From Rhizomicrobium sp. (GTDB lineage: Bacteria; Pseudomonadota; Alphaproteobacteria; Micropepsales; Micropepsaceae), in assembly GCA_031291635.1 (NCBI GenBank), contig JARLIR010000173.1:1-44850 (forward strand): a stretch of DNA of 44,850 bases. The letters are read 5' to 3'. Below, in pieces: positions 8,201 through 15,113 of the stretch. The translations under genes and the position numbers were made by a program. How positions within the stretch are numbered: position 1 is the stretch's first letter; every line of letters begins with the position of its first letter. The notes beneath the pieces were generated by a model. It had not been told where the DNA came from. It searched no databases and saw only the letters and a list, made by a program, of their open reading frames with translations.

Positions 8201-9667
8201 AAGCAACAGTCCGTTCGCATTTAGCGCGAAGTGGAAGACCGAGATGGCTTTCAGCTGCGCTTCAGGGCGCAAATAGATCAGCAAGTTGCGGCAGGAAACA
8301 AAATCCAAGCGTGAGAATGGCGGGTCGGTGAGCACGTCCTGTACCGTGAATACGACGGTCGAGCGCAAATCCGGCGAGACACGGTAGCCCTGTTTTTCCT
8401 TTCGGAAATAACGCGCCAAGCGCTCCTGCGACATGCTGGTTTCGATGCCAGGCGCATAAAGCCCTTCGCGGGCGGATTCCACCGCTTCCGGATCGACATC
8501 CGAAGCGAAAATCTGCAAGGCATTACCGAGCGACGCTGCCGCCAGCCGCTCCCGGAACACAATCGCGAGCGAATAGGCTTCTTCGCCGCTGCTGCAACCG
8601 GCGATCCAAACGCGAATAGGGCGGCCGGAGGGGTGATTGCGCAGCAGCTCCGGTACGATTTTTTGTTCGAGAACCGCGAAGACCTTCGGGTCCCGGAAAA
8701 AGCTCGTGACGTTGATCAAGAGATCTTTGGCAAGAAGCTCTATCTCAGCCTTATTGGTTTTCAGCAGATCGAGATAGCTGGCGCCGTCACCAGCTTCAAC
8801 ACCAGCCATCGCCATACGCCGTTCGATACGGCGCTCCAAAGTGCCATGCTTATAGAGTGTGAAATCGTGATTGGTGTTGGCGCGCAGCAATTCGATGATT
8901 TCGGACAAGTGTTCCCGAACCGTATCTTTGAGCGGCAAAGCGTCTCCTGGGCGGGACTGCGGCGTCCCTGTTGCGTATTCGACTATCCGGCTGGATATCC
9001 GTGCGGCGGGCAGCACAAAATCGACCAGTCCCGTGCCGATGGCGCTTTTTGGCATACCGTCATAACTGGCTTCGGCGGGGTCCTGGGCAATAACCAGTCC
9101 CCCCGCTTCCTTCACGGCCTTCGTACCGAGCGTGCCGTCAGTGCCCGTCCCCGAAAGCACTACACCAACAGCGTGCGCGCCATAATCCTGTGCCAAGGAG
9201 CGTAGCAAGAAATCGAACGGCAAGCGGGCACCATGGTTAGCCTGGGGCGGTGACAGGCACAGCTTGCCGTCGGCTGTCGAAAGATAGGTTCCCGGCGGAA
9301 TGACATAGAGGTGATCGCCTTCGATCGCCAAGCCGTCCGTAGCCTGACAGACCGTGAGTTTGGTGTGGTCGCTCAAGAGGTCGACCATCATGCTGCCATG
9401 AGCCGGATCAAGATGCTGCACCAGGACATAAGCAATCCCAGTATCGGCTGGAACGGTTGCGACGAATTTGCGGCAGGCTTCCAGACCACCCGCCGAAGCG
9501 CCGATCCCCACCACGAGGAATTTACCCGCAGGCCGGGTTCTCTCGGGACAACTGGCCTCTGCAGGCGCCGCGGCCGTGGGAACAGCGTCCGTATCGCGCA
9601 ACGGCGTGGGCTGCTGCCTTGATGACGCCGTGGCATTGGGCGTCAGGCGCGGGCGGGTCTTTGACAT
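5237..9667 (-). CDS. Giant CheB-CheR-PAS-histidine kinase-REC-REC-FixJ hybrid regulator
   Basis: 1476 aa, soluble (no membrane segment). Domains in order: CheB methylesterase about 50-235 (GIGASAGG with S58, H85, D177); CheR methyltransferase about 248-515 (SAM motif VWIAGCSSGEEAYS at 353-366); PAS-like about 555-660; long coiled coil 678-765 rich in NEE/KEEL heptads; PAS about 765-870; HisKA with H901 in ASHDLRQP; HATPase about 1000-1110 (NLLSNALKY, DTGIGIP, GLGLGLS); REC1 1136-1255 (D1187); REC2 1276-1392 (D1325); FixJ/StyR-type LuxR HTH about 1413-1465 (AADLGISQRTVENHR). All catalytic positions I can check are intact. CheB-CheR-kinase fusions are known; carrying the DNA-binding output in the same chain is unusual. 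Start MSKTRPRLT chosen; the frame extends about 34 codons upstream with less convincing sequence. FixJ-like boxes flank the gene. Confidence 0.93.
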   Translation of the reverse strand: MSKTRPRLTPNATASSRQQPTPLRDTDAVPTAAAPAEASCPERTRPAGKFLVVGIGASAGGLEACRKFVATVPADTGIAYVLVQHLDPAHGSMMVDLLSDHTKLTVCQATDGLAIEGDHLYVIPPGTYLSTADGKLCLSPPQANHGARLPFDFLLRSLAQDYGAHAVGVVLSGTGTDGTLGTKAVKEAGGLVIAQDPAEASYDGMPKSAIGTGLVDFVLPAARISSRIVEYATGTPQSRPGDALPLKDTVREHLSEIIELLRANTNHDFTLYKHGTLERRIERRMAMAGVEAGDGASYLDLLKTNKAEIELLAKDLLINVTSFFRDPKVFAVLEQKIVPELLRNHPSGRPIRVWIAGCSSGEEAYSLAIVFRERLAAASLGNALQIFASDVDPEAVESAREGLYAPGIETSMSQERLARYFRKEKQGYRVSPDLRSTVVFTVQDVLTDPPFSRLDFVSCRNLLIYLRPEAQLKAISVFHFALNANGLLLLGSAETVGNADSYFSLISKSERLYRRIGQSRLDTMGAAKDASWSVRAFAGAGQGKPAMRQTAIAELCQRMVMEAFAPAAVLINRNHECLYSLGPTDRYLRVPPGQPTFDLLAMVSESLRSKLKHAIVQASEKKEQVSVTGALKSRDGHVFAITVQPAPTESEDLLLICFIDEPDADDHKIGPVPPSDTSKVAELERELELAKAELRDAVRNLQISGEEQKAINEEALSVNEEFQSTNEELLTSKEELQSLNEELTALNTQLQETLERQRETSDDLQNILYSTNVATLFLDPELNIRFFTPATKLLFNIIPGDIGRPLADLNSLSADSSLTVDARTVLHNLAPIDREVEALGGVWFTRRILPYHAHDGTVEGVVITFTDITERIHSAKALEEAKQQAELANVAKSRFLAAASHDLRQPLQTLALLQGLLAKMVVGENAQRLVARLDLTLGAISGMLNTLLDLNQIEAGTVRTEMVSFPIGGLLERMRDEFVFHAESQGLQLHVVRSSQIIVSDPHLLEQMIRNLLSNALKYTEKGKVLLGCRRRNGKLSIEVCDTGIGIPTEELKAIFDEYHQIGNAARERSRGLGLGLSIVQRLGTMLGHPVHVRSRQGVGSVFSIEVNLEHEPVPEKINIHRPLTLAFTAAKDAGTILIVEDDTDVCELLELLLKNEGHRVAAVRDGLAAVALLERGAIRPDLIIADYNLPNGMDGLEVIARLRETALRNVPAIILTGDITTGTLRRVARQNCVQLNKPMKPAELLQVIARLLPVSKADVHAAAKAVAPVERTKPVIFIVDDNDELRSVMRATFEAEGHTVEDFVSCELFLEAYHPGTEGCLLIDAYLPGMGGLELLQRLQASDNHLPSIMITGNSDVSMAVLAMKAGASDFLEKPINANDLLSCVHRALEQSKDATKLSSWHAEAAERIASLTPQQRRIMDMVLAGDPSKNIAADLGISQRTVENHRAAIMTKTGAKSLPALARLALAATPEKSS

Positions 9668-9863
9668 ATCGCGATGGATCTCTGAACGCTGCTTCGAAGC
9701 AGGAAGCGGTGGCGCATAGTAACACAATCTGACCAGAACAAGGAAAATCTCAAAGCTTACGACGGCCACGCCTTTTCACGCCCAACCGTGATTTCCCCAC
9801 TTGCCCGCATTTGCGATCAATTAGCACAACGAGACACAGCTTTCGTGGTCCGGCAAACCTGCC

Positions 9864-9878
9864 CTGAGTAGTTTCCGA
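9864..9878 (+). promoter_or_regulatory. FixJ-like box, copy d
   Basis: CTGAGTAGTTTCCGA on the plus strand, 240 bp upstream of dps. It is too distant to be the proximal dps element. It may be an upstream site co-operating with copy e or drive a short transcript. Confidence 0.5.
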
Positions 9879-10007
9879 ACGTCCGCCGCGGTTTCTGCCA
9901 GTGCCCTCCGCAAGCCGCGATGACGCCCCGCACGGATACAAATTGTCTGCTGCCTGCAGCGCTTTGCACCATTCCGGGCACGTCACCAAACAACAAGACA
10001 CGCCGTC

Positions 10008-10022
10008 TTGAGTAGATTCCGA
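10008..10022 (+). promoter_or_regulatory. FixJ-like box, copy e (dps-proximal)
   Basis: TTGAGTAGATTCCGA on the plus strand, followed by CGCTG as in copy b, 96 bp upstream of the dps start codon. TATACC at 10050-10055 follows 29 nt after the TTCC and is the best -10 candidate for dps. Confidence 0.65.
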
Positions 10023-10117
10023 CGCTGCCCCAGCTCTCGTCGCATCCCCTATACCGCCATCGACCCGGCTTGGATCAGGCTGGCGTCTGCGGCCCATTGA
10101 ACGATTGGAGATCGACC

Positions 10118-10597
10118 ATGTATCCCACCCACAACACCCTATCCGAAATCATTCGGGAACAGTCGGTAAACCTGTTGAACAAGCATTTGGCGGCCGCAAT
10201 CGATCTGCATGGCCAGACCAAGCAAGCGCATTGGAATGTGCGCGGGCCCAATTTCATTGCCATTCATGAGCTGTTCGACCGCGTGTCCACCGAAGTCGAA
10301 GGCTTTTCCGATATGATCGCCGAACGCACCCGCGGCCTTGGCGGTATCGCCCAAGGCACGGTTCAGGTCGCCGCCGAGAATTCCTTCCTCGTTCCTTATC
10401 GTGTCGATGTCGCCGACGAGCAGCAGCACACTTTTGCCGTTGCCGGTGCCCTAGCCGCCTTCGGACAATCGGTCCGTGAAGCCAGTGATGCCGCAGCCGA
10501 TTTCGGCGACATGACGACGGCCGATCTCTTCACCGAACTCTCGCGCGGCATCGATCAGCAGCTTTGGTTCGTCGAGTCCCACATCGTCCCGAAGTGA
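10118..10597 (+). CDS. dps: Dps-type DNA-binding ferritin
   Basis: 159 aa, typical Dps length. The ferroxidase-site residues follow the family spacing exactly: H38 (QAHWN), H50, D54, D65 and E69 (AERTRGLGG). Dps forms 12-mers that oxidise Fe(II) with hydrogen peroxide and protect DNA in stationary phase and oxidative stress. Start ATG with TTGGAG upstream. A FixJ-like box lies 96 bp upstream, suggesting control by the neighbouring kinase/regulator instead of, or besides, OxyR-type control. Only 42 bp separate it from the SYLF gene, so the two are probably co-transcribed. Confidence 0.95.
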   Translation: MYPTHNTLSEIIREQSVNLLNKHLAAAIDLHGQTKQAHWNVRGPNFIAIHELFDRVSTEVEGFSDMIAERTRGLGGIAQGTVQVAAENSFLVPYRVDVADEQQHTFAVAGALAAFGQSVREASDAAADFGDMTTADLFTELSRGIDQQLWFVESHIVPK

Positions 10598-10639
10598 GCC
10601 CGAGCCAACCTTTTTCCATTCAAAGACAGGAACACAACC

Positions 10640-11200
10640 ATGACCATTCTTAGAAACCTCTTCGTGACGACCGCCTTGGCCACCGCGTCCTTGACGATGG
10701 TTGCCGTTGCCACCCCGGCTTATGCCGCTACGGAGGCCGATCTCAACACGGATTCCGATCAGGCCCTGACCGCGCTCTACAAGCTGCATCCCTTCGCCGA
10801 GCGGCTTTCCCATGATGCCAAAGCCATTCTGATCTTCCCGAATGTCGTCAAAGCCGGTTTGATTTTCGGCGGCGCCTATGGTGAAGGCGAATTGAAGAAG
10901 GGCTCGACGGTCTCTGGCTACTACAATTCCGTGACGGGATCGTGGGGCCTTCAGGCTGGCGCGCAATCCTATTCCTATGTCGTCTTTCTGATGACCGACA
11001 AGGCCGTGCGTTATGTCCGTAACACCCATGGTTGGGAAATCGGCGTCGGCCCGACCGTCGTCATCGTGGACGAAGGCAAAGCCAAAAACCTCTCCACCTC
11101 GACCCTGAAAGACGATGCCTACGCCTTCGTCTATGGCCAGCAGGGCCTGATGGCCGGTATCAGCCTCGAAGGCACGAAAATCACCAGAATCAAAAACTGA
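10640..11200 (+). CDS. SYLF/Ysc84 lipid-binding domain secreted protein
   Basis: 186 aa. Signal peptide ending about residue 29 (TPAYA), then a SYLF (Ysc84, DUF500) domain covering nearly all of the mature protein: AKAILIFPNVVKAGLIFGG, YNSVTGSWGLQAGAQSYSYV, and a final YGQQGLMAGISLEGTKI. SYLF domains bind phosphoinositides in eukaryotes; the bacterial secreted forms are associated with the envelope, with unknown ligands. It follows dps by 42 bp on the same strand and is followed by a very stable hairpin. Confidence 0.9.
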   Translation: MTILRNLFVTTALATASLTMVAVATPAYAATEADLNTDSDQALTALYKLHPFAERLSHDAKAILIFPNVVKAGLIFGGAYGEGELKKGSTVSGYYNSVTGSWGLQAGAQSYSYVVFLMTDKAVRYVRNTHGWEIGVGPTVVIVDEGKAKNLSTSTLKDDAYAFVYGQQGLMAGISLEGTKITRIKN

Positions 11201-11211
11201 TTTGCAGCAGA

Positions 11212-11237
11212 GCCAAGACGGGGAAACCCGTCTTGGC
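11212..11237 (+). terminator. Perfect 11-bp hairpin with GAAA tetraloop
   Basis: Arms GCCAAGACGGG (11212-11222) and CCCGTCTTGGC (11227-11237) enclose GAAA, a GNRA-type tetraloop. It lies 12 bp after the SYLF stop and 63 bp before the lpxR-like start. There is no U-run after it, so it is either a Rho-independent-like barrier of reduced efficiency or an mRNA-stabilising/processing hairpin. Confidence 0.6.
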
Positions 11238-11300
11238 AGCTATCTAATGGTTGATTGGCTGGCGAAGGCGCAACCCGCTCTTCGCCGGAAGGGGAATTTC

Positions 11301-12293
11301 ATGCGTGCGAAACATATTGCTTATCTCTTAGCGACAACGCTGCATTTTGGTGCCGCACAGGCGGCAGACGCGCCGAAGCCCGAGAAGGGTACCTTTGGCA
11401 TCCTGTTCGAGAATGATTGGTTTGGCAAAGCCGATCACAATTATACCAACGGGGTCGAGCTCACTTACACGACGGCGCCGCAGGACACACCGGACTGGCT
11501 GATCACCACGGCCCATTGGCTGCCGTTCTTCTCGGCGACGGGTGATGTGCGCACGCGTTATGCGCTTGGCCAGACCATTTTCACACCGCTGGATAAAACC
11601 ACCGCCAACCCGTCTTGGTCCGATCGGCCTTATGCGGGCTTTCTGTTCGGCACCTTCGGGCTCGTCGGCGACAGCGGCACCCATCTTGATCAGCTGCAAT
11701 TTACCGTTGGTGTGATTGGTCCGATGTCGATTGCCGGTGAGACCCAAAACTGGGTCCACGGCATCATCGGCGACGACAAGGCCAAAGGCTGGCACTATCA
11801 GCTGCACAATGAACCCGGGCTGATCGTTCAGTACCAGCGCAATATCAAACTCATCCCGCCCACATCGCTGGTGGGATTGGTGTTCGATGTTGAGCCTAAT
11901 TACGGCGTCGCCGTGGGTAACGTCTACGATTTTGCCAGTGCCGGTGCGATGGCGCGGCTCGGCTTCAACCTGCCCACCGACTACGGCCCAATGCGGATCG
12001 ATCCCAGCTTGCCGGGCTCGAATTTCTTCGAACCCAACGGTGGCATCAGCGCTTATATCTTCGCAGGTGCCGACGGCCGCGCCATGGCGCGCAATCTGTT
12101 TCTGGATGGCAATACCTTCCGCTCGAGCCGCAGCGTGAACAAATACAATCTCGTCTACGACTACGATCTCGGCGCCGCCGTCACCTTCAGAGCGATGCGG
12201 CTTTCCTACACCTATGTCATTCGCAGCCGTGAATTCTCGAGCCAAACCGCGATGAGCAAATTTGGCGCCGTGGCGGTTTCCTTCCGCTTCTAA
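11301..12293 (+). CDS. lpxR: LpxR-like lipid A 3'-O-deacylase (DUF2219)
   Basis: 330 aa, outer-membrane beta-barrel of the LpxR family. Signal peptide MRAKHIAYLLATTLHFGAAQA; mature N-terminus carries the family motif FENDWFG with a following YTNGVELTY, the region that holds the LpxR catalytic Asn/Asp. Later hallmarks are SDRPYAGF and LGPVYWD-like turns replaced here by TFGLVGDSG and VGVIGP; the C-terminus ends in a barrel-type aromatic VAVSFRF. LpxR removes the 3'-acyloxyacyl chain of lipid A in the outer membrane. Start chosen for the signal peptide and GGAAGGGGA ribosome binding site. Family membership is strong; lipid A as substrate is by family inference. Confidence 0.85.
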   Translation: MRAKHIAYLLATTLHFGAAQAADAPKPEKGTFGILFENDWFGKADHNYTNGVELTYTTAPQDTPDWLITTAHWLPFFSATGDVRTRYALGQTIFTPLDKTTANPSWSDRPYAGFLFGTFGLVGDSGTHLDQLQFTVGVIGPMSIAGETQNWVHGIIGDDKAKGWHYQLHNEPGLIVQYQRNIKLIPPTSLVGLVFDVEPNYGVAVGNVYDFASAGAMARLGFNLPTDYGPMRIDPSLPGSNFFEPNGGISAYIFAGADGRAMARNLFLDGNTFRSSRSVNKYNLVYDYDLGAAVTFRAMRLSYTYVIRSREFSSQTAMSKFGAVAVSFRF

Positions 12294-12323
12294 TTCCCAA
12301 CCCGTTTGGTACAGGAGACCTAC

Positions 12324-12983
12324 ATGAAGAAATTTGTACTTTGCGCAGCAGCACTGAGTTTATTCGCTTTCGCACCGCTCTCGGCCCAAAACGACGAACA
12401 CCGCGGCAATAATGATGCGGAGCACGGCAAAAGCGATCATCCCGCCGCGCAACAAGAGCGCAAGGCACCGGAAGCGCAAAACCGGCAAGGCCCGGCGATG
12501 CGCAGCGACAACCGTGGCAATGGGGCGGATTCACACCCGGCCATGAACAGGGCGCCCGCTGCGCAGCCGCAAAACGCACAGCATAACTTCCTTCCCGGAT
12601 CCGGCGACGTCCGTCAGCCTTCGCATGCCAACAATGACCGTATGCAGAATAATGCGCAAAGGCCCGGCAATGCGATGCAAGTTCGCCCGCCCGTTGGCAA
12701 CCGCCCTGCTTTGAATGAATTTCGCCGCAACATCCAGGCCCCCAAGCAGTTCCACAGCGGGAGCTATCGCGCGCCGCAGGGCTATAGCTACCGCCATTGG
12801 AGCTACGGCGAGACCTTGCCGCGCGGCTACTATGCCCGCAACTACTGGATCTCCGACTTTCTGCTGTTTGGCCTCTTCGCCCCGCCATCTGACCTAATTT
12901 GGGTGCGTGTCGGCAATGATGCGCTGCTTATTGACCGCGATAGCGGCGATATCGTGCAAGTGCGCTACGGCGTCTTTTATTAG
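12324..12983 (+). CDS. RcnB-like secreted protein
   Basis: 219 aa. Signal peptide (MKKFVLCAAALSLFAFAPLSA), a long His/Asn/Gln/Arg-rich low-complexity middle (about 22-140), and a C-terminal RcnB-type domain: YRHWSYGETLPRGYYARNYW, then PPSDLIWVRVGNDALLIDRD and a terminal VQVRYGVFY. RcnB is a periplasmic protein involved in nickel/cobalt homeostasis in E. coli; most members with this domain in alphaproteobacteria have no proven function. Ribosome binding site ACAGGAGA. It lies 30 bp downstream of the lpxR-like gene, probably the same transcript. Confidence 0.8.
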   Translation: MKKFVLCAAALSLFAFAPLSAQNDEHRGNNDAEHGKSDHPAAQQERKAPEAQNRQGPAMRSDNRGNGADSHPAMNRAPAAQPQNAQHNFLPGSGDVRQPSHANNDRMQNNAQRPGNAMQVRPPVGNRPALNEFRRNIQAPKQFHSGSYRAPQGYSYRHWSYGETLPRGYYARNYWISDFLLFGLFAPPSDLIWVRVGNDALLIDRDSGDIVQVRYGVFY

Positions 12984-12995
12984 GCAGAAATCGGC

Positions 12996-13010
12996 CTGAG
13001 TAGAGTCCGA
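12996..13010 (+). promoter_or_regulatory. FixJ-like box, copy f
   Basis: CTGAGTAGAGTCCGA on the plus strand (one change, T to G, in the TTCC half), 74 bp upstream of the membrane protein start at 13084. A GATAGT/TAGTAT stretch at 13038-13045 follows 29-31 nt after it. Confidence 0.5.
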
Positions 13011-13083
13011 TGCTATCGCACCATCGAAGTCTTGGCAGATAGTATCTGTGTCTTACAGAGCGGTCTCCGCTAGAAAGCACAAA

Positions 13084-13515
13084 ATGGGCAGTTCCAAGCA
13101 AATACTCAGGCCGGAAGCTCTCGCCTTTTACGATGTCAGTCGCAGCGTCAAATCCTGGGGTCGGCAAGGCGTGGTGTTTGGGGGCGTCTTCGGATTCGCC
13201 CTCGGCGCTGCCTTCGTGGCGATCCCATTCACCTCCGATGTTCTGACCTTTGGGGTGATCGGCACCCTGGTCGTGGCCGCTGTTGAGGGTGCGGTCATTG
13301 CCGGCGCCTTTGCCGTCTGCATTGCGGCATTCTGCGGCAAGGGAGAGCTCTACAGTCGCGCAGCGCGCTCTGGCCGCGTAATTGTGCCAGTGCTTTCTTC
13401 GTCGCAAGCGGAAACTGTTTTGGTCGAAGCTTCGACGCAATCTGCCCTGAATGCCCGCCAATGGATCAGCACGGTGGATGCCAGGTCACTCTCCGAGTGG
13501 AATATGCGCCATTAA
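13084..13515 (+). CDS. Hypothetical two-helix membrane protein
   Basis: 143 aa. Not recognised beyond architecture: a basic N-terminus, two Gly/Ala/Val-rich hydrophobic segments at about 28-50 and 57-82 separated by an FTSD turn, then a soluble tail with a QAETVLVEAS strand. This resembles stress-induced general membrane proteins with a glycine-rich hairpin. I chose ATG 13084; a GTG at 13048 in the same frame is too close to the predicted promoter downstream of box f. Cytoplasmic C-terminal domain inferred. Confidence 0.6.
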   Translation: MGSSKQILRPEALAFYDVSRSVKSWGRQGVVFGGVFGFALGAAFVAIPFTSDVLTFGVIGTLVVAAVEGAVIAGAFAVCIAAFCGKGELYSRAARSGRVIVPVLSSSQAETVLVEASTQSALNARQWISTVDARSLSEWNMRH

Positions 13516-13520
13516 ATACG

Positions 13521-13537
13521 GGGGCTTAACCAGCCCC
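13521..13537 (+). terminator. Hairpin after the 13084 gene
   Basis: GGGGCT-TAACC-AGCCCC, 6-bp perfect stem 5 bp past the stop codon, with no U-run. Possible weak terminator. Confidence 0.35.
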
Positions 13538-13653
13538 ATCCGCACCCAATCGTAGAAATTTACGCCCATCCCGGGATCACCGGCGTCTCTGACACGTTGA
13601 AGTGCCATCGGCACGCCGTTGAGGCAAAAAACCAATTCAAAGGAACCGCAATT

Positions 13654-14244
13654 ATGCCCCCTAAGATCTTGTCTTTGTCCGGCGCCTTCGCCGTGTTGCT
13701 TTGCACCGGCCCCGCCCTCGCCTCGCAGCCTGATTCCACGCCAGCCGAACAAGCGCAGACCCAGCAGCTCAATCAAGGCGTCTCCAATTCCAACGCCGCT
13801 GCGGACGCCCAGAACACGGAAAAAAGCGCCGTCTATCAGGCCCAGGTCAACCGTTACCAAGAACAGCTGAAGGTCTATCGCGCCAGCCAAGCCAATTATC
13901 AGGAACGGGCCGCCGCCTATCTAGCGGCGCGTGATCGCTATATCGCGGCGCACGCCCGTTATCGCAGAGGCATGTGGCCTGCCAGCTATGATCAACGCCT
14001 GATCGTCGACACCAATGATCTGTTAGGCGCCAACGTCGCCACCGTCCATGGCAAAGTGGTCGGCCATGTCGTCGAAATCGCTCTCATATCGGGCCACGTC
14101 AGCGCGCTGCGGGTCAGCCTCGACAATCGCGCGGCCGATGTCTGGGTTGAGGCGCCAGATCTGCGCTTTGATGCCGACAAGAAGCTGGTGATGACCAATC
14201 TCGACCGCCACGACCTCTATTTGATGAGCCACGACACCTACTAA
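13654..14244 (+). CDS. Secreted coiled-coil protein with PRC-barrel-like C-terminal domain
   Basis: 196 aa. Signal peptide ending about ALAS (residue 23), a Gln/Ala-rich stretch, a helical coiled-coil segment at about 60-110 (YQAQVNRYQEQLKVYRASQANYQ), and a C-terminal beta domain that reads like a PRC barrel: a LLGANVATVHGKVVGHVVEI strand pair, then HVSALRVSLDN and a VWVEAPDLRFD end. PRC barrels outside RNA processing act as small protein-protein or membrane-surface modules. Good ribosome binding site (AAAGGAA). Function unknown. Confidence 0.65.
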   Translation: MPPKILSLSGAFAVLLCTGPALASQPDSTPAEQAQTQQLNQGVSNSNAAADAQNTEKSAVYQAQVNRYQEQLKVYRASQANYQERAAAYLAARDRYIAAHARYRRGMWPASYDQRLIVDTNDLLGANVATVHGKVVGHVVEIALISGHVSALRVSLDNRAADVWVEAPDLRFDADKKLVMTNLDRHDLYLMSHDTY

Positions 14245-14361
14245 TTCCAGCGGGCTGGCAACCGGAAACGGTTTGCCAGCCTCGCCCCTGGCAGGCGCTT
14301 GACGCCGCCCCCAACCTCCTTCAACCTACCTCGTTACTGGGGATTTGATTGGGGGAATTCC

Positions 14362-15081
14362 ATGGTCGCAATCAGCACCGATATGCCACAGGAAACGCGG
14401 GAGCGGCTTTTCTTTGTGACGATGGCCTTCGTTATCGCCATTACCATTTTGGCGGGGTTTGGCTCTTGGGCCTTGCGCGGTTTCGTCGTCCAGCCGGTGC
14501 CCTTGCTGGTTCATTTGCATGGGCTGCTGTTCGTCTCCTGGGTCGGCATTTTTATCAGTCAAACCCTGCTAATCCAGCGTAATTCCGTCAGGCTTCACCG
14601 GCGCGTCGGCTGGCTGGCGTTGGCCGTCGCGGGCGCCATGCTGGTGGTGGGTTCGACGACAGCGATCGAAAGCGTCGTGTTGCAACGCGTGCCGCCGTTT
14701 TTCCCGCCCAATATCTTCCTGGCGCTCAGCTTCATGGAGCTCGTTACCTTTGCGACGCTGCTGACCACAGCCATCGCACAGCGGCGGCGTACGCAGTGGC
14801 ACCGCCGCCTGATGCTGGGGGCGATGATTGCCATCCTAGGCCCGGCCTGGGGCCGCATGTTGCCCATGACTCTGCTAGGCCCCTTCGGTGGCTTTGCCGT
14901 GATGGGCATGCAAATGCTGTATGTGGCGCCAGCCATGATCTTTGACTGGCGTCAGCGCGGCAGCATTCATCCGGCCTATTATTGGGTTCTGGGAGCGCTT
15001 TTTGCGGAATGCATCGGCACACCGCTGCTGGGCATGTCGCCGCCGTTTGTGGCTCTCGCCAAGGTGCTGGCGCCGCATTGA
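14362..15081 (+). CDS. Polytopic membrane protein, unknown family
   Basis: 239 aa with about six to seven hydrophobic segments. Notable features are HLHGLLFVSWVGIFISQ and HRRVGWLALAVAGAM, with conserved-looking histidines near helix ends, and a QWHRRLMLGAMIAILGPAWGR segment. The histidine placement recalls small haem- or quinone-linked membrane proteins (DUF2306-like), but I cannot assign it. Start ATG with GGGGGA spaced 5 nt. It is the last plus-strand gene before the convergent polysaccharide deacetylase gene. Confidence 0.7.
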   Translation: MVAISTDMPQETRERLFFVTMAFVIAITILAGFGSWALRGFVVQPVPLLVHLHGLLFVSWVGIFISQTLLIQRNSVRLHRRVGWLALAVAGAMLVVGSTTAIESVVLQRVPPFFPPNIFLALSFMELVTFATLLTTAIAQRRRTQWHRRLMLGAMIAILGPAWGRMLPMTLLGPFGGFAVMGMQMLYVAPAMIFDWRQRGSIHPAYYWVLGALFAECIGTPLLGMSPPFVALAKVLAPH

Positions 15082-15089
15082 AGCAGAGC

Positions 15090-15112
15090 GGCCCGATCAT
15101 GCCGGGCCGTTT
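15090..15112. terminator. Bidirectional hairpin between convergent genes
   Basis: GCGGCCC-gatcat-GCCGGGCCG followed by TTTGCTATTT on the plus strand. It sits in the 32-bp gap between the convergent membrane-protein and deacetylase genes, so it can serve both. Confidence 0.5.
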
Positions 15113-15113
15113 G

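Larger units (their letters stand above)
9668..10117. other. 450-bp divergent intergenic region between kinase and dps
   Basis: No convincing gene on either strand. It holds two FixJ-like boxes (9864-9878 and 10008-10022), both pointing toward dps, and a TATACC hexamer at 10050-10055. The long reading frames crossing it lack ribosome binding sites and have non-coding composition. Confidence 0.6.

Noticed and set aside
9750..10097. 115-codon minus-strand frame upstream of the kinase
   Set aside because: No ribosome binding site, non-coding composition, and it crosses two FixJ-like boxes.
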